A stretch of 64,000 nt of DNA from Paucidesulfovibrio longus DSM 6739 (GCF_000420485.1 NZ_ATVA01000011.1:124001-188000), one strand, 5' to 3'. Shown: positions 8,739-17,576, counted from the stretch's first letter. Notes: generated by a model not told the origin, from the sequence alone. Program-made: numbers and translations.

Positions 8739-8860
8739 CTCTTGCGACCTTTGGCGCGGCGGCGGCGAAGCACGGCGCGGCCGTTCTTGGTGCGGGAACG
8801 GACGAGAAATCCGTGGGTTCTTTTCCGCTTGAGATTCCGGGGTTGATACGTTCTTTTCAT
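8726..8860 (-). CDS. rpmH: 50S ribosomal protein L34
   Basis: The 44-residue L34 begins [18 protein letters not shown] and ends in the basic run RAKGRKRL, matching the family over its full length. AGGAG lies eight bases before the ATG; the longer upstream reading frame is not part of the protein. It heads the rpmH-rnpA-yidD-yidC-jag operon and overlaps the proposed start of rnpA by 13 bases. Confidence 0.97.
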   Translation of the reverse strand: MKRTYQPRNLKRKRTHGFLVRSRTKNGRAVLRRRRAKGRKRLSV

Positions 8861-8911
8861 GATATATCTCCTACAAATGTTGTCGTTGTTCGCACCAGCG
8901 TGGAACACAGC

Positions 8912-8940
8912 GCTATAGCCGCTCGTGATGGTCCCGTCAA
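8912..8940 (-). promoter_or_regulatory. Sigma-70-type promoter of the rpmH operon
   Basis: On the minus strand TTGACG and TATAGC are separated by 17 bases, five and four matches to the consensus hexamers. Transcription would begin about 45 bases before the rpmH ATG. A strong promoter is expected for a ribosomal protein operon. Confidence 0.75.
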
Positions 8941-9095
8941 GAGCGGCGTGGCTGCATCGGGCAGGAAAAAACCGGGCCTCCCCCCTGCGGAGAGTTAACC
9001 TTTCGACGGTTTCCTGCTACCAACAATTCCGATCATAGGCTTGGCGGCCCGGCATGGCAAGGCCGCCGAACCAGGAAAACCGCAACGGAGGCAAC

Positions 9096-9749
9096 ATGTC
9101 CGACCCGATCCGTTCCTACTGGGAATTGCGCCTCGCCGACACCCGCGAGGCATTGGAAGCGAATAATTTCGAGGCCTACGTCGTTGAGAACGCGGACGAG
9201 GCCCGCAAACTCGTGCTCGAAACCATTCATCCCGCGCTGAGGCCCGCGAGCGTGAGCTTCGGCGGCTCCGGCACCATCGCCGCCTGCGGGCTCCACGACG
9301 CCTATCTGAACATGGAAGGGGTGAACGTGCTGGACACCTGGAGCCAGAAGCTCACCTGGGATGAGAAATACGAATTGCGGCGGCAGGCGCTTCTCGTCGA
9401 TCTTTTCCTCATGGGTACCAACGCCGTGACCGAGGACGGCTACCTGGTGAACCTGGACATGATCGGCAACCGCGTGGCCGCCCTGACCTTCGGGCCGCGC
9501 AACGTGGTGGTCGTGGCCGGGCGCAACAAGATCGTGCCCGACCTGGAAAGCGGCATGGCGCGCATCAAGAATTTCGCCGCCCCCGTGAACACCAAGCGCC
9601 TGAACATGAAGACCCCCTGCGTCAAGACCGGACGGTGCATGGACTGCAAGAGCCCGGAACGCATCTGCAACCTCTGGACGATCACGGAAAAGTCCTTCCC
9701 GGCGGCCCGCATCAAGGTCGTGCTGGTCAATGAGGAGCTGGGGTTCTGA
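9096..9749 (+). CDS. LUD domain protein (LutC/YkgG-like)
   Basis: A 217-residue protein of the DUF162/LUD family, relatives of the lactate utilisation subunit LutC. Typical features are the central FGGSGTIAACGL segment, TGTNAVTEDGYLV-like region (GTNAVTEDGYLVNLD) and the C-terminal cysteine cluster CVKTGRCMDCKSPERICN, seen in a subgroup of these proteins. GGAGG precedes the chosen ATG; an earlier ATG in frame has none. No lutA or lutB lies nearby, so a role in lactate oxidation is not supported by context. It heads a tight four-gene operon. Confidence 0.85.
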   Translation: MSDPIRSYWELRLADTREALEANNFEAYVVENADEARKLVLETIHPALRPASVSFGGSGTIAACGLHDAYLNMEGVNVLDTWSQKLTWDEKYELRRQALLVDLFLMGTNAVTEDGYLVNLDMIGNRVAALTFGPRNVVVVAGRNKIVPDLESGMARIKNFAAPVNTKRLNMKTPCVKTGRCMDCKSPERICNLWTITEKSFPAARIKVVLVNEELGF

Positions 9750-9750
9750 G

Positions 9751-10488
9751 ATGAGCGTGCGAAAACATTACGAGCAGCTTCTGGCCGAGCATTACGACTG
9801 GGTTTTCGGCGGATTCGAGGCCAATGCGGAGCGGGCGGCCGCGCTCCTGGGCCGGCTCGACCTGCTCCCGCGCCTTTCCGGACGGGCCATCGACCTGGGC
9901 AGCGGACCGGGGTATTTCTCCGCGCCGCTGGCCCAGGCCGGGTATTCGGTCCAGGCCGTGGACTGGGAGCCGACGCTCCTGGCCGCCCTGCGCGGCCGCT
10001 GCGACGGCTTGGGCGTCGAGGCCGTGCAGGAGGACATGCGCAACGCCGCGCGCGTCTGCTCCGGACCCGTGGAGCTGGCCGTGTGCACGGGCGACAGCCT
10101 CGCGCACCTGGACTCGCCCCGCGAGGCCGCGGTGGTGGTGGCCCAGTGCGCCGGACTGCTGGAACCCGGCGGGCACCTGCTCCTGGAGTTCCGGGATCAG
10201 GCCCGTGCCTTGACCGGAGCCGACCGCTTCCTGCTCCTGCGTTCGGACGCGGAGCGCATCTTCACCTGCGCGCTTGAATACGGCGACGAGCATGTGGAAG
10301 TGACGGACCTGCTGCATGAGCGGGACGGCGTGGGCTGGAAGCTGCGCAAAAGCGCCTACCGCAAGGCCCGGCTCACCGCCGGACAGGTCGAGGCTTCCTG
10401 CCGGGCCGCCGGGCTCGAGGTGGAGCTGCGCGTCAACGAGGCCGGAATGATCATCCTTCTGGCCCGCAAGCCCGAAGCGTCCGCTTAG
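9751..10488 (+). CDS. Class I SAM-dependent methyltransferase
   Basis: A 245-residue Rossmann-fold methyltransferase. Motif I is IDLGSGPGYFS, the acidic end of strand 2 is AVDWEP, and motif IV region is LAVCTGDSLAHL; the C-terminal half has a long beta insertion before the final strand. It starts one base after the LUD gene stop, so both are on one transcript. The substrate cannot be deduced; the fold is close to small-molecule methyltransferases. Confidence 0.85.
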   Translation: MSVRKHYEQLLAEHYDWVFGGFEANAERAAALLGRLDLLPRLSGRAIDLGSGPGYFSAPLAQAGYSVQAVDWEPTLLAALRGRCDGLGVEAVQEDMRNAARVCSGPVELAVCTGDSLAHLDSPREAAVVVAQCAGLLEPGGHLLLEFRDQARALTGADRFLLLRSDAERIFTCALEYGDEHVEVTDLLHERDGVGWKLRKSAYRKARLTAGQVEASCRAAGLEVELRVNEAGMIILLARKPEASA

Positions 10489-10500
10489 GAGCATACAGTC

Positions 10501-11097
10501 ATGAACATCCTGGTCATCCTCGGACATCCGCGCGCCGGCAGCCTGAACCACGCCCTGGCCGACGCCGCCTGCGAGGGCCTGCGTCAGGAGGGGCATGAGG
10601 TGGTCTTCCATGATCTCTGCGCCGAAAAATTCGACCCGGCGCTGCCCGGTCGCGAAATTCCGAAGGGCGTCGAGGCGGACGAGGTCGTGGAGGCCCATGT
10701 GCGCGAGCTGGAAAACGCGGACGGCATCGTGATCGTGCATCCGAACTGGTGGGGCATGCCCCCGGCGGTGCTCAAGGGCTGGATCGACCGCGTCTTCCGT
10801 CCCGGGCGGGCCTACGAATTCGCCGAGGGGGACAAAGGGGAGGGGGTGCCGCGCGGCTTGCTCAAGGCCCGCGCCGCCGTGGTCTTCAATACCTCCAACA
10901 CGTTCGCCGAGCGCGAGATGACCGCCTTCGGCGATCCGCTGGAGCGCATCTGGAAGGATTGCATCTTCGGACTCTGCGGTGTGGAACAGGTCCACCGCAG
11001 GACGTTTTCCGTGGTCGTGGAGAGCAGCCTCGAACAGCGCAGGCGCTGGATCGAGGAGGTGCGCGAAACCGTGCAGCGCATCTTCGCCGAACGGTGA
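10501..11097 (+). CDS. NAD(P)H-dependent oxidoreductase, flavodoxin-like fold
   Basis: A 198-residue Flavodoxin_2 family quinone reductase-like protein (KefF/MdaB/NQO type). Signatures are the N-terminal MNILVILGHPRAGSLNHALA FMN-binding loop and the active-site segment HPNWWGMPPAVLKGWIDRV followed by GRAYEF. It probably uses FMN and NAD(P)H to reduce quinones or similar compounds in the cytoplasm. It is third in the operon and overlaps the next gene by GTGA. Confidence 0.88.
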   Translation: MNILVILGHPRAGSLNHALADAACEGLRQEGHEVVFHDLCAEKFDPALPGREIPKGVEADEVVEAHVRELENADGIVIVHPNWWGMPPAVLKGWIDRVFRPGRAYEFAEGDKGEGVPRGLLKARAAVVFNTSNTFAEREMTAFGDPLERIWKDCIFGLCGVEQVHRRTFSVVVESSLEQRRRWIEEVRETVQRIFAER

Positions 11098-11855
11098 CGC
11101 GCGTGGGCAGGCAGCGCGCTCCGCACCTCTCGGCAGACCGGGACTATCGCCGCAGCTTTCGCGCCCGCTCGGGCGAGCTGGCTTTTCAGGCCGCGGTGGA
11201 ACAGTCCGATCTCTGGATCGTGGCCCGCAGCGACCTGACCTCGGCCGCGCTGCACGCCTTGCACGCCGTGCGGGGCGAACTGAAGGCCTACATGATCCTG
11301 CATCCGGAATTCGCGGAGAGCCTTGAGCCCGTGGCGGTTTCGGCGAACGCTTCGGACGTGGTGCGCGCCATGGCCGAGGCGGGCCGCGTGTGCGAAGTGG
11401 GGCCCATGGCCGCCGTTGCCGGGGCCGTGGCCGAGTTCGTGGCCGGGGCGCTGCTGCCGCTGAGCGCGGACGTGCTCGTGGAGAACGGCGGCGACATCTT
11501 CATGCACTCGACCAGGGAGCGCACCGTGGCGCTGCTGCCCGACCCCGGATCGGGCGCGCATCTCGGCCTGCGCATCCCCGCAGGGGCGTTTCCCGTTTCC
11601 GTCTGCTCCTCGTCGGCCAGCATCGGCCATTCCCTGAGCCTGGGGCGGGGCGAGCTGGTCACGGTGCTCGCGGACACGGGAGCCCTTGCCGACGCCGCAG
11701 CCACCGCGCTCTGCAACATGCTGCGCACGGCCAAGGATCTGGATCGCGTCCTGGCCTCGGCGCGGACCTGGACCGCTCACGGCCTGCGCGGGATATTCGC
11801 GCAGGGCGGGGGCCAGGTGGCGGCCTGGGGCGAAATCGAGCTGATCACGCTCTAG
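11094..11855 (+). CDS. UPF0280 family protein (ApbE-like fold)
   Basis: A 253-residue member of UPF0280, a family with an ApbE-like core and unknown biochemical role. The conserved central stretch AAVAGAVAEFVA with ENGGDIFM, and the later SSSASIGHSLSLG and ADAAATALCN, identify it. Translation starts at a GTG inside the stop of the upstream oxidoreductase (GTGA), showing coupling; a second GTG nine bases on is possible. Family members are common in anaerobes and often near metal or redox genes. Confidence 0.85.
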   Translation: MTRVGRQRAPHLSADRDYRRSFRARSGELAFQAAVEQSDLWIVARSDLTSAALHALHAVRGELKAYMILHPEFAESLEPVAVSANASDVVRAMAEAGRVCEVGPMAAVAGAVAEFVAGALLPLSADVLVENGGDIFMHSTRERTVALLPDPGSGAHLGLRIPAGAFPVSVCSSSASIGHSLSLGRGELVTVLADTGALADAAATALCNMLRTAKDLDRVLASARTWTAHGLRGIFAQGGGQVAAWGEIELITL

Positions 11856-11870
11856 CCCGGTCTTCCCGGC

Positions 11871-13190
11871 TCAGCGGCTGTGGCCGTTCCCGGCGAGAAT
11901 CGCCTCGAGGCTTCCGTTTCCGAGCAGTTCCAGGGCTGCCGCGCAGACTTCCTTGTCATAGAGAATCCCCGCTCCGTCCCGGATGTGTTCGGCCGCGATG
12001 TCCACCCCCAGGGCGGGCCGGTAGGGCCTGTGCGACGACATGGCCTCCACCACGTCGGCCACGGCCAGGATGCGTGCGCCCCGCGAGATCTTCTCGCCGG
12101 GCAGTCCGAGCGGATATCCGCTGCCGTCCATGCGCTCGTGGTGTTGCAGGATCATGTCCCCGACGGCGTGGGGAAAGGGGATGTTCTTGACGATTTCATG
12201 CCCGGCTTCGGGGTGGCGCTTGAGCATGGCCATTTCCTCCACGGTCAGCCTGGCGGGTTTGGCCAGCAGGGCCATGGGAATGCAGACCTTGCCGATGTCG
12301 TGGAGCAGGGCGGCGACCCGGATGGCGTCCACGAGATCGTAGGGCAGGCCCAGAGCGTCAGCGATGCGCACGCTGATGCAGGAGACGCGCTGCTGGTGGC
12401 CGGAGGTGTACAGGTCGCGTTTTTCATGCGCCGTGGAAAGGGATTTGACCGTCTCGTTGAGCAGGCTGGTCAGCTTTTCATGGCTGGCCCGGAGCTGCTC
12501 CTCGGTCTTGCGGCGGCTGGATATGTCCCGCGCCACGATGGAAACGCCCATGATCTCGTCGAAATGGCGCACCGGAGAAAACGTCGCCGAAACAGGAAAG
12601 AGGTTGCCGAGCGCGTTGCGATGGACCGATTCGTGCCGCGAAAGACCGCGGCCGATGGCGCACTCGCGCAGGATGGCGCAAAGCTCGTCGCGCACGCTTT
12701 CCGGGATGATCGTGGTCACCGGGCGACCTATGATTTCCTCCGTGCGGTATCCGTATATCTTTGCCGCGCCCGCATTCCAGGAGAGCACGGAGCCGTTGAG
12801 CGAGACGCCGATGATGGCGTCCTCGGACGAATCCACGATGGAGGCGAGCCTGCTGATCTCCTCGATGTGTCTTCGCCGCTCCGTGATGTCCGTGAAGGTC
12901 ACCACGATGCCGTCGGCGCCGTCGTCGTTTCCGAGCCTGCCCATGCGCACCCGGAAGATGCGGGGGGAACCGTCCGCGAGGTCGATGCGCTTCTCGATGA
13001 CCTGGTGCCCTTCGGGTACGCTGCGGAACTGTTCGATTTCAATGGCCATCTGTTCGAGAACGAGTCTTCCGCTTTCCTTGTCCGGAAAAAGCATCCTGCC
13101 GCATTGGTTCACGTCGCAGACCTTGCCGCCGGAATCCAGGAGAACGGTGGGGAGGGGGATTTGCTGGAAAATGTGGGCGTATTTCTTCAC
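11871..13190 (-). CDS. PAS-PAS-HD-GYP cyclic-di-GMP phosphodiesterase-type regulator
   Basis: A 439-residue cytoplasmic protein with two PAS domains (about residues 5-110 and 115-240), a short coiled coil, and an HD-GYP domain from about 255 to the end. The catalytic signatures are intact: LLHDIGKVCIPM supplies the HD pair and HHERMDGSGYPLGLPG the GYP element. It should hydrolyse cyclic-di-GMP in response to a signal at the PAS domains, whose ligand is unknown. No membrane segment is present. It is a single gene, convergent with the UPF0280 operon and divergent from the hydrogenase genes. Confidence 0.92.
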   Translation of the reverse strand: MKKYAHIFQQIPLPTVLLDSGGKVCDVNQCGRMLFPDKESGRLVLEQMAIEIEQFRSVPEGHQVIEKRIDLADGSPRIFRVRMGRLGNDDGADGIVVTFTDITERRRHIEEISRLASIVDSSEDAIIGVSLNGSVLSWNAGAAKIYGYRTEEIIGRPVTTIIPESVRDELCAILRECAIGRGLSRHESVHRNALGNLFPVSATFSPVRHFDEIMGVSIVARDISSRRKTEEQLRASHEKLTSLLNETVKSLSTAHEKRDLYTSGHQQRVSCISVRIADALGLPYDLVDAIRVAALLHDIGKVCIPMALLAKPARLTVEEMAMLKRHPEAGHEIVKNIPFPHAVGDMILQHHERMDGSGYPLGLPGEKISRGARILAVADVVEAMSSHRPYRPALGVDIAAEHIRDGAGILYDKEVCAAALELLGNGSLEAILAGNGHSR

Positions 13191-13246
13191 GGCCTTCTCC
13201 GCTTGTGGTTTGCTTGGCGTATGCCATGCTGCGGAGCGCGGTCGCC

Positions 13247-13267
13247 ATGATTATCATCATGATTATC
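13247..13267. repeat. Direct repeat ATGATTATC x2
   Basis: Two exact copies of ATGATTATC separated by ATC, in the divergent region between the HD-GYP gene and hynB, 57 bases upstream of the HD-GYP start. The alternation of GAT/ATC blocks recalls Fur-type boxes, but it is not a good palindrome, so the binding protein is open. Confidence 0.5.
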
Positions 13268-13653
13268 AGGGGTTCGCCGGGACTCCTTCAGGCTTCGGAT
13301 AGCGGAATATCCCGACCGGACTTGTCTTTTCGCAGCGGCGAGTCCGGAAAAATCGGACTGCGCGGATCCGCGCGGAAGAAGCGAGATTTGGAAATCGTGC
13401 GACCCGCGCGGACGAATCCAGACAATCGCCCGTGCGACGGGGGAAGATTCCTCTCTGTTGAAGGGGATGCGCGGCGAGCCGAGAAGCATCGGAGCCGGCG
13501 CGGAGATGTCCGCCGAAAAGTCCGATTCGATGAGAATCGCTTTCATGTGATTATTTTCGCATAGGGTGCGCGCGGCTTCAGCTCTCCGTGTGAAGAATGA
13601 GGTAATATCGTGCTATCCCGCTGGTTTTTTTTCAAAGCCCTCTTGCATTTGTC

Positions 13654-13682
13654 TTGAAGAGGGGGTAGGAGTTACGTACAAA
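13654..13682 (+). promoter_or_regulatory. Candidate hynBA promoter
   Basis: TTGAAG and TACAAA with a 17-base spacer, four matches each to the sigma-70 hexamers, in the AT-richer stretch before hynB. It would give an untranslated leader of roughly 175 bases. Other promoters in the region cannot be excluded. Confidence 0.35.
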
Positions 13683-13865
13683 TTTAATGAATACAAACGG
13701 ATAGCACAAATTCTTTCTTAGATATGCAGACAATAACACGTAACCTGTGTTGGTGTTATTTTGAGAGGCTGGGGGGTTGATGTTTTCGCGGCGGCCCGTG
13801 GTTGCCGCAAAAACTAGGATAAGGACGTTCAACGTCATGCGATCCATTCAATTTGGAGGTGTTCT

Positions 13866-14810
13866 ATGAAGTTTTCCGTCAGTCATGGTGGAGACAAAGT
13901 CGAGGAAAGGCTGGCGAAGGCCGGCGTGTCGCGCCGTGATTTCATGAAGCTCTGTGGCACGGTCGCCGCGGTCATGGGCATGGGCCCCGCCTTCGCGCCG
14001 AAGGTTGCCGAAGCTCTTACTTCCAAGCGCCGTCCTTCCGTGGTCTGGTTGCACAATGCTGAGTGCACCGGCTGTTCCGAGTCCATTCTCCGGGGCATGA
14101 ACCCCCCCTTCGCCGAGCTGATCCTGGGCGTCATCTCCCTGGATTACCATGAAACCATCATGGCTGCCGCCGGTGAAATGGCCGAGAAGGCTCTGCACGA
14201 GGCCACCCACTCCGAGCACGGCTACGTCTGTGTCGTGGAAGGCGCCATCCCCACTGCCGAGGACGGCATCTACGGCAAGGTCGCCGGCCGCACCATGCTC
14301 GACTACAACACCGAGTACGTCAACAAAGCCGCCGCGGTCATCGCGTACGGAACCTGCGCCACCTACGGCGGCGTCCAGGCTGCCGCCCCGAACCCGACCA
14401 AGGCCGTGGGCGTCCGTGAAATCACCGACAAGCCGGTCATCAACATCTCCGGCTGCCCGCCGAACCCCTACAACCTGCTCGGCACCGTCGTTCACTTCCT
14501 GCAGAACGGCATCCCCGAACTGGACGGCGAAGGCCGCCCGGTCATGTTCTTCGGCGACAGCGTGCACGACAAGTGCCCCCGCCAGAAGTTCTACGACGAG
14601 GACAAGTTCGCCGAAAGCTTCGGCGACGAGGGCGCTCGCAAGGGTTACTGCCTGCTGCATGTCGGATGCAAGGGCCCCTACACCTACAACAACTGCCCGA
14701 CCGTGAAGTTCAACCAGACCAACTGGCCTGTTGAAGCCGGTCACCCCTGCATCGGCTGCTCCGAGCCCAACTTCTGGGACGCCATGGCTCCCTTCTATGA
14801 GGAGGCCTAG
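13866..14810 (+). CDS. hynB: Periplasmic [NiFe] hydrogenase small subunit
   Basis: The 314-residue electron-transfer subunit of the uptake hydrogenase. It has a twin-arginine signal peptide (SRRDFMKLC, cleavage near residue 50), which carries the folded heterodimer to the periplasm. Cysteines of the proximal cluster ([24 protein letters not shown]), the distal cluster and the medial cluster ([21 protein letters not shown]) are all present. The medial site has the proline of NNCP found in [NiFe] enzymes with a 3Fe-4S centre, as opposed to the [NiFeSe] type. GGAGG precedes the ATG. In sulfate reducers the electrons pass to cytochrome c3. Confidence 0.97.
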   Translation: MKFSVSHGGDKVEERLAKAGVSRRDFMKLCGTVAAVMGMGPAFAPKVAEALTSKRRPSVVWLHNAECTGCSESILRGMNPPFAELILGVISLDYHETIMAAAGEMAEKALHEATHSEHGYVCVVEGAIPTAEDGIYGKVAGRTMLDYNTEYVNKAAAVIAYGTCATYGGVQAAAPNPTKAVGVREITDKPVINISGCPPNPYNLLGTVVHFLQNGIPELDGEGRPVMFFGDSVHDKCPRQKFYDEDKFAESFGDEGARKGYCLLHVGCKGPYTYNNCPTVKFNQTNWPVEAGHPCIGCSEPNFWDAMAPFYEEA

Positions 14811-14872
14811 CGGTCATCCGCAGGGCTTGTTGTTGTAAACCGAAGCTTTTCTGCACCCAAGGAGGATAAAAT

Positions 14873-16579
14873 ATGTCTGGTAAGAAGCCTGTTGCCGCCC
14901 CGGTCAAGGCTACGCCCAAAAGCTCGTACAACGGGCCGGTCGTGGTTGACCCGGTTACTCGTATCGAGGGTCACCTGCGTATCGAAGTGGAAGTCGAGAA
15001 CGGCGTCGTCGCCGACGTGCGCTCCAGCTCGCAGCTCTTCCGCGGTCTTGAGATCATCCTGAAGGGTCGCGATCCCCGCGATGCTCAGCACTTCACCCAG
15101 CGTTCCTGCGGTGTCTGCACCTACACCCACGCCCTGGCCTCCACCCGTTGCGTGGACAACGCCGTCGGCGTGAAGATCCCCAAGAACGCCACCCTGATCC
15201 GCAACCTGGTTCTGGCCGCGCAGTTCATGCATGACCACATCGTGCATTTCTATCACCTGCACGCCCTGGACTGGGTCAACGTCGCCAACGTCCTCAATGC
15301 CGACCCGAAGAAGGCTGCCTCCCTGTCGAACAGCCTGAACGAGAACCGCAAGGAAAGCGCCGCCGACTTCGCGGCCGTCAAGGACACCGTCAAGGCGCTC
15401 ATCGAGTCCGGCCAGCTGGGCCCGTTCACCAACGCCTACTTCCTGCGTGAAGGCGGCCACGACGCCTACTACCTGCCCGCCGAGGCCGACCTGATGGCTA
15501 CCAAGCACTACCTGGACGCCCTCAAGCTCCAGGTCAAGGCTGCCCGCCTGATGGCCGTGTTCGGCGCCAAGAACCCGCACACCCAGTTCACCGTGGTCGG
15601 CGGCGTGACCTGCTACGAGGCCATGACCGAAGCTCGCCTGAAAGAGTTCACCGACCTCTACGCCGAGACCTCCGCGTTCGTGCGTAACTTCTACATCCCC
15701 GACCTGCTGGCCGTGGCCTCCTTCTACAAGGACTGGGCCGGCATCGGCAAGACCACCAACTTCAACGCCTGCGGCGAGTTCCCCGAGGACGAGTACGACC
15801 TCAACTCCCGCTTCCTGCCCCAGGGCACGATCCTGAACAACGACATCAGCAAGGTCTACGACTTCGATCCCACCCAGATCGAAGAGCACGTCAAGTACTC
15901 CTGGTACGAGTACGGCTCTCCGAAGCACCCGTACGCCGGCGAGACCAAGCCCAAGTACACCAAGCTGGGCGACAAGGAGCACTACTCCTGGATGAAGGCC
16001 CCGCGCCTCGACGGCAAGTCCACCGAGGTCGGTCCCCTGGCCCAGGTGCTGGTCGCCTTCGCGCGCGGCCACAAGCCCGTGGTCGACGCCGTCAACTACG
16101 TGCTGAAGTACCTCAACGTCGGTCCCGAGGCCCTGTTCTCCACCCTGGGCCGTACTGCCGCCCGCGGCATCGAGACCCTGGTCATCGCCAACCAGACCCA
16201 GGTCTGGCTGGATGAGTTCAAGGCCAACATCGCTTCCGGCGACAAGGAAATCTACACCGAGTGGGAAATGCCGGACGAGGCTCAGGGCGTCGGCTTTGTC
16301 AACGCTCCGCGCGGAACCCTGTCCCACTGGATCGACATCAAGAAGGGCAAGATCAGCAACTTCCAGCTGGTCGTCCCCTCCACCTGGAACCTTGGCCCGC
16401 GCGACGACAGCGGCGTCATGGGCCCGGTCGAGGAAGCTCTCATGGGTACCCCGATCTTCGACCCGATGCGTCCGGTCGAAATCCTGCGTACCGTCCACTC
16501 CTATGACCCCTGCATCGCCTGCGGCGTGCACGTCATCGATTCCAAGACCGGCCAGACCCGGAAGTTCCGGATCCTGTAA
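14873..16579 (+). CDS. hynA: Periplasmic [NiFe] hydrogenase large subunit
   Basis: The 568-residue catalytic subunit. The four nickel-binding cysteines lie in RSCGVC near residue 80 and DPCIACGVH near the C-terminus; both positions of the second motif are cysteine codons, so this is not a selenocysteine enzyme. The final 15 residues after that histidine (VIDSKTGQTRKFRIL) form the propeptide removed by the maturation peptidase once Ni-Fe is inserted. It has no signal peptide and is exported with HynB. It follows hynB by 62 bases, with an AGGAGG site, and ends at a strong terminator. Confidence 0.98.
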   Translation: MSGKKPVAAPVKATPKSSYNGPVVVDPVTRIEGHLRIEVEVENGVVADVRSSSQLFRGLEIILKGRDPRDAQHFTQRSCGVCTYTHALASTRCVDNAVGVKIPKNATLIRNLVLAAQFMHDHIVHFYHLHALDWVNVANVLNADPKKAASLSNSLNENRKESAADFAAVKDTVKALIESGQLGPFTNAYFLREGGHDAYYLPAEADLMATKHYLDALKLQVKAARLMAVFGAKNPHTQFTVVGGVTCYEAMTEARLKEFTDLYAETSAFVRNFYIPDLLAVASFYKDWAGIGKTTNFNACGEFPEDEYDLNSRFLPQGTILNNDISKVYDFDPTQIEEHVKYSWYEYGSPKHPYAGETKPKYTKLGDKEHYSWMKAPRLDGKSTEVGPLAQVLVAFARGHKPVVDAVNYVLKYLNVGPEALFSTLGRTAARGIETLVIANQTQVWLDEFKANIASGDKEIYTEWEMPDEAQGVGFVNAPRGTLSHWIDIKKGKISNFQLVVPSTWNLGPRDDSGVMGPVEEALMGTPIFDPMRPVEILRTVHSYDPCIACGVHVIDSKTGQTRKFRIL

Positions 16580-16608
16580 GCCTGTCCGCGATTCGAACGG
16601 AAATGATC

Positions 16609-16635
16609 GGGGGGCCTTTGGCCCCCCTTTCTTTT
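16609..16635 (+). terminator. Terminator after hynA
   Basis: An eight-base GC stem (GGGGGGCC with GGCCCCCC) with a TTT loop is followed by TTTCTTTT. It separates structural genes from maturation genes and probably makes the latter less abundant. Confidence 0.85.
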
Positions 16636-16640
16636 GGCGG

Positions 16641-16684
16641 TTTTCCTCCACTTTTCCTCGCCTTTTCCTCGCCTTTTCCTCTGC
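16641..16684. repeat. Four tandem 11-base units
   Basis: Four successive units of the form TTTTCCTCGCC; the two middle ones are identical and the outer ones differ at their last bases. The array lies in the 228-base gap between the hynA terminator and the maturation peptidase gene, and could have arisen by slippage. Confidence 0.75.
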
Positions 16685-16807
16685 GCTGTCCGCGAGGCGC
16701 TCCCGCAGGGCTGCGCAGCCCTTGCTCGGGGCTTGAAAGTCGTTTCGGATCGTCCTCCGCAGGGCCGAAGCGCTTGTCCGCACATTGCTTTTGGCGTATA
16801 AGGCCGC

Positions 16808-17341
16808 ATGGCTAATCAAAAACGCATCCTCGTGCTCGGCGTGGGCAATGTCCTCTACACGGACGAAGGCATCGGCGTGCGCCTGGCCGAACAGCTCCTG
16901 AGCGAATACGAGTTCTCCGACAACGTCACGGTCATGGACGGCGGCACCCTCGGCACCCGGCTGATGGGACCGATCATGGAAAGCGATTACCTGATCGTCT
17001 GCGACGCGGTCCTGGGCGACGGCCCTCCGGGCAGCATCTACCGCCTCACCGGGGATGATCTGCGACAGAGCCTGGCCTTCAAGAATTCCATGCACGACAC
17101 CGACCTGGTGGACACGCTGATCTACTGCGAGCTGGCTGGAAACCGGCCCGAAGCCGTGATCATCGGCATGGAGCCCGAAGACTACCACACCATGGCCACC
17201 GATCTTTCCGCTGCGGCCGCAGCGAACATCCCGCAGATGGTCGAGCATGTGCTGGCCGAAATCACCGCCATAGGCGGAACGTACAAGCCGCGTGAACACG
17301 CTTCCGAGGAGATTGTCTATGTGCCTCGCAGTTCCTGCTGA
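16808..17341 (+). CDS. hynC: Hydrogenase maturation endopeptidase (HynC/HupD-like)
   Basis: A 177-residue HyaD/HybD family peptidase that removes the C-terminal propeptide of HynA after nickel insertion. The start ILVLGVGNVLYTDEGIGV carries the conserved glutamate ligand, GGTLG and CDAVLGD follow, and MHDTDLVD supplies the histidine ligand of the nickel-recognition site. Length is usual (about 160-180). The position right after hynBA supports specificity for that enzyme. Its last 23 bases overlap hypC. Confidence 0.95.
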   Translation: MANQKRILVLGVGNVLYTDEGIGVRLAEQLLSEYEFSDNVTVMDGGTLGTRLMGPIMESDYLIVCDAVLGDGPPGSIYRLTGDDLRQSLAFKNSMHDTDLVDTLIYCELAGNRPEAVIIGMEPEDYHTMATDLSAAAAANIPQMVEHVLAEITAIGGTYKPREHASEEIVYVPRSSC

Positions 17342-17576
17342 AGTCGTTGAAATCGAGAACGGAGTCGCCACCTGCCGGGTGGGCGAGGGCAGCGCCACGG
17401 TCAAGGCGTCGCTGCTGGTCATGGACGAAGACGTGACCCTCGGCGACTACGTGATCATCCATGCCGGATTCGCCATTCGCAAGCTCGATCCCAAGGAAGC
17501 GGAAGAATCGCTCCAAATCCTGCGCGAGCTTGTCGAAGCCGCCAAGGAAGCCGGATTGAATCTCGATCAGTATTGA
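17319..17576 (+). CDS. hypC: HypC/HybG-type hydrogenase maturation chaperone
   Basis: An 85-residue HypC family chaperone that carries the Fe(CN)2CO unit and escorts the large subunit. It begins MCLAVPAEVVEI; the cysteine at position 2 is the essential residue. The beta-barrel core and the C-terminal helix are present. The start is fixed by this motif and by GAGGAG eight bases ahead, although it lies inside the peptidase gene. No other hyp genes are in the window. Confidence 0.95.
   Translation: MCLAVPAEVVEIENGVATCRVGEGSATVKASLLVMDEDVTLGDYVIIHAGFAIRKLDPKEAEESLQILRELVEAAKEAGLNLDQY

Larger units (their letters stand above)
13191..13865. promoter_or_regulatory. Long regulatory region upstream of hynB
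   Basis: About 675 bases without a convincing gene. The right half (13560-13860) is clearly poorer in GC than its surroundings, as expected of a promoter region. It holds a direct repeat of ATGATTATC (13247-13267), a candidate promoter (13654-13682) and a strong hynB ribosome binding site (GGAGG, 13855-13859). Small open frames here lack ribosome binding sites and family features. Confidence 0.6.

Noticed and set aside
13247-13267. Fur box
   Set aside because: The site is a direct repeat rather than the 19-base palindrome; only the GAT/ATC rhythm is similar.
13205-13564. Small open frames on both strands upstream of hynB
   Set aside because: No ribosome binding site, basic low-complexity translation, and overlap with each other; best seen as regulatory DNA.
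13866-16579. [NiFeSe] hydrogenase
   Set aside because: The second nickel motif of the large subunit has cysteine codons at both positions with no in-frame TGA, and the small subunit has the [NiFe]-type medial cluster with proline.
14807-17422. 871-codon open frame antisense to hynA, hynC and hypC
   Set aside because: It mirrors strongly conserved hydrogenase genes; high GC and third-position bias keep the opposite frame open. Composition (V, G, H, D rich) has no family features.
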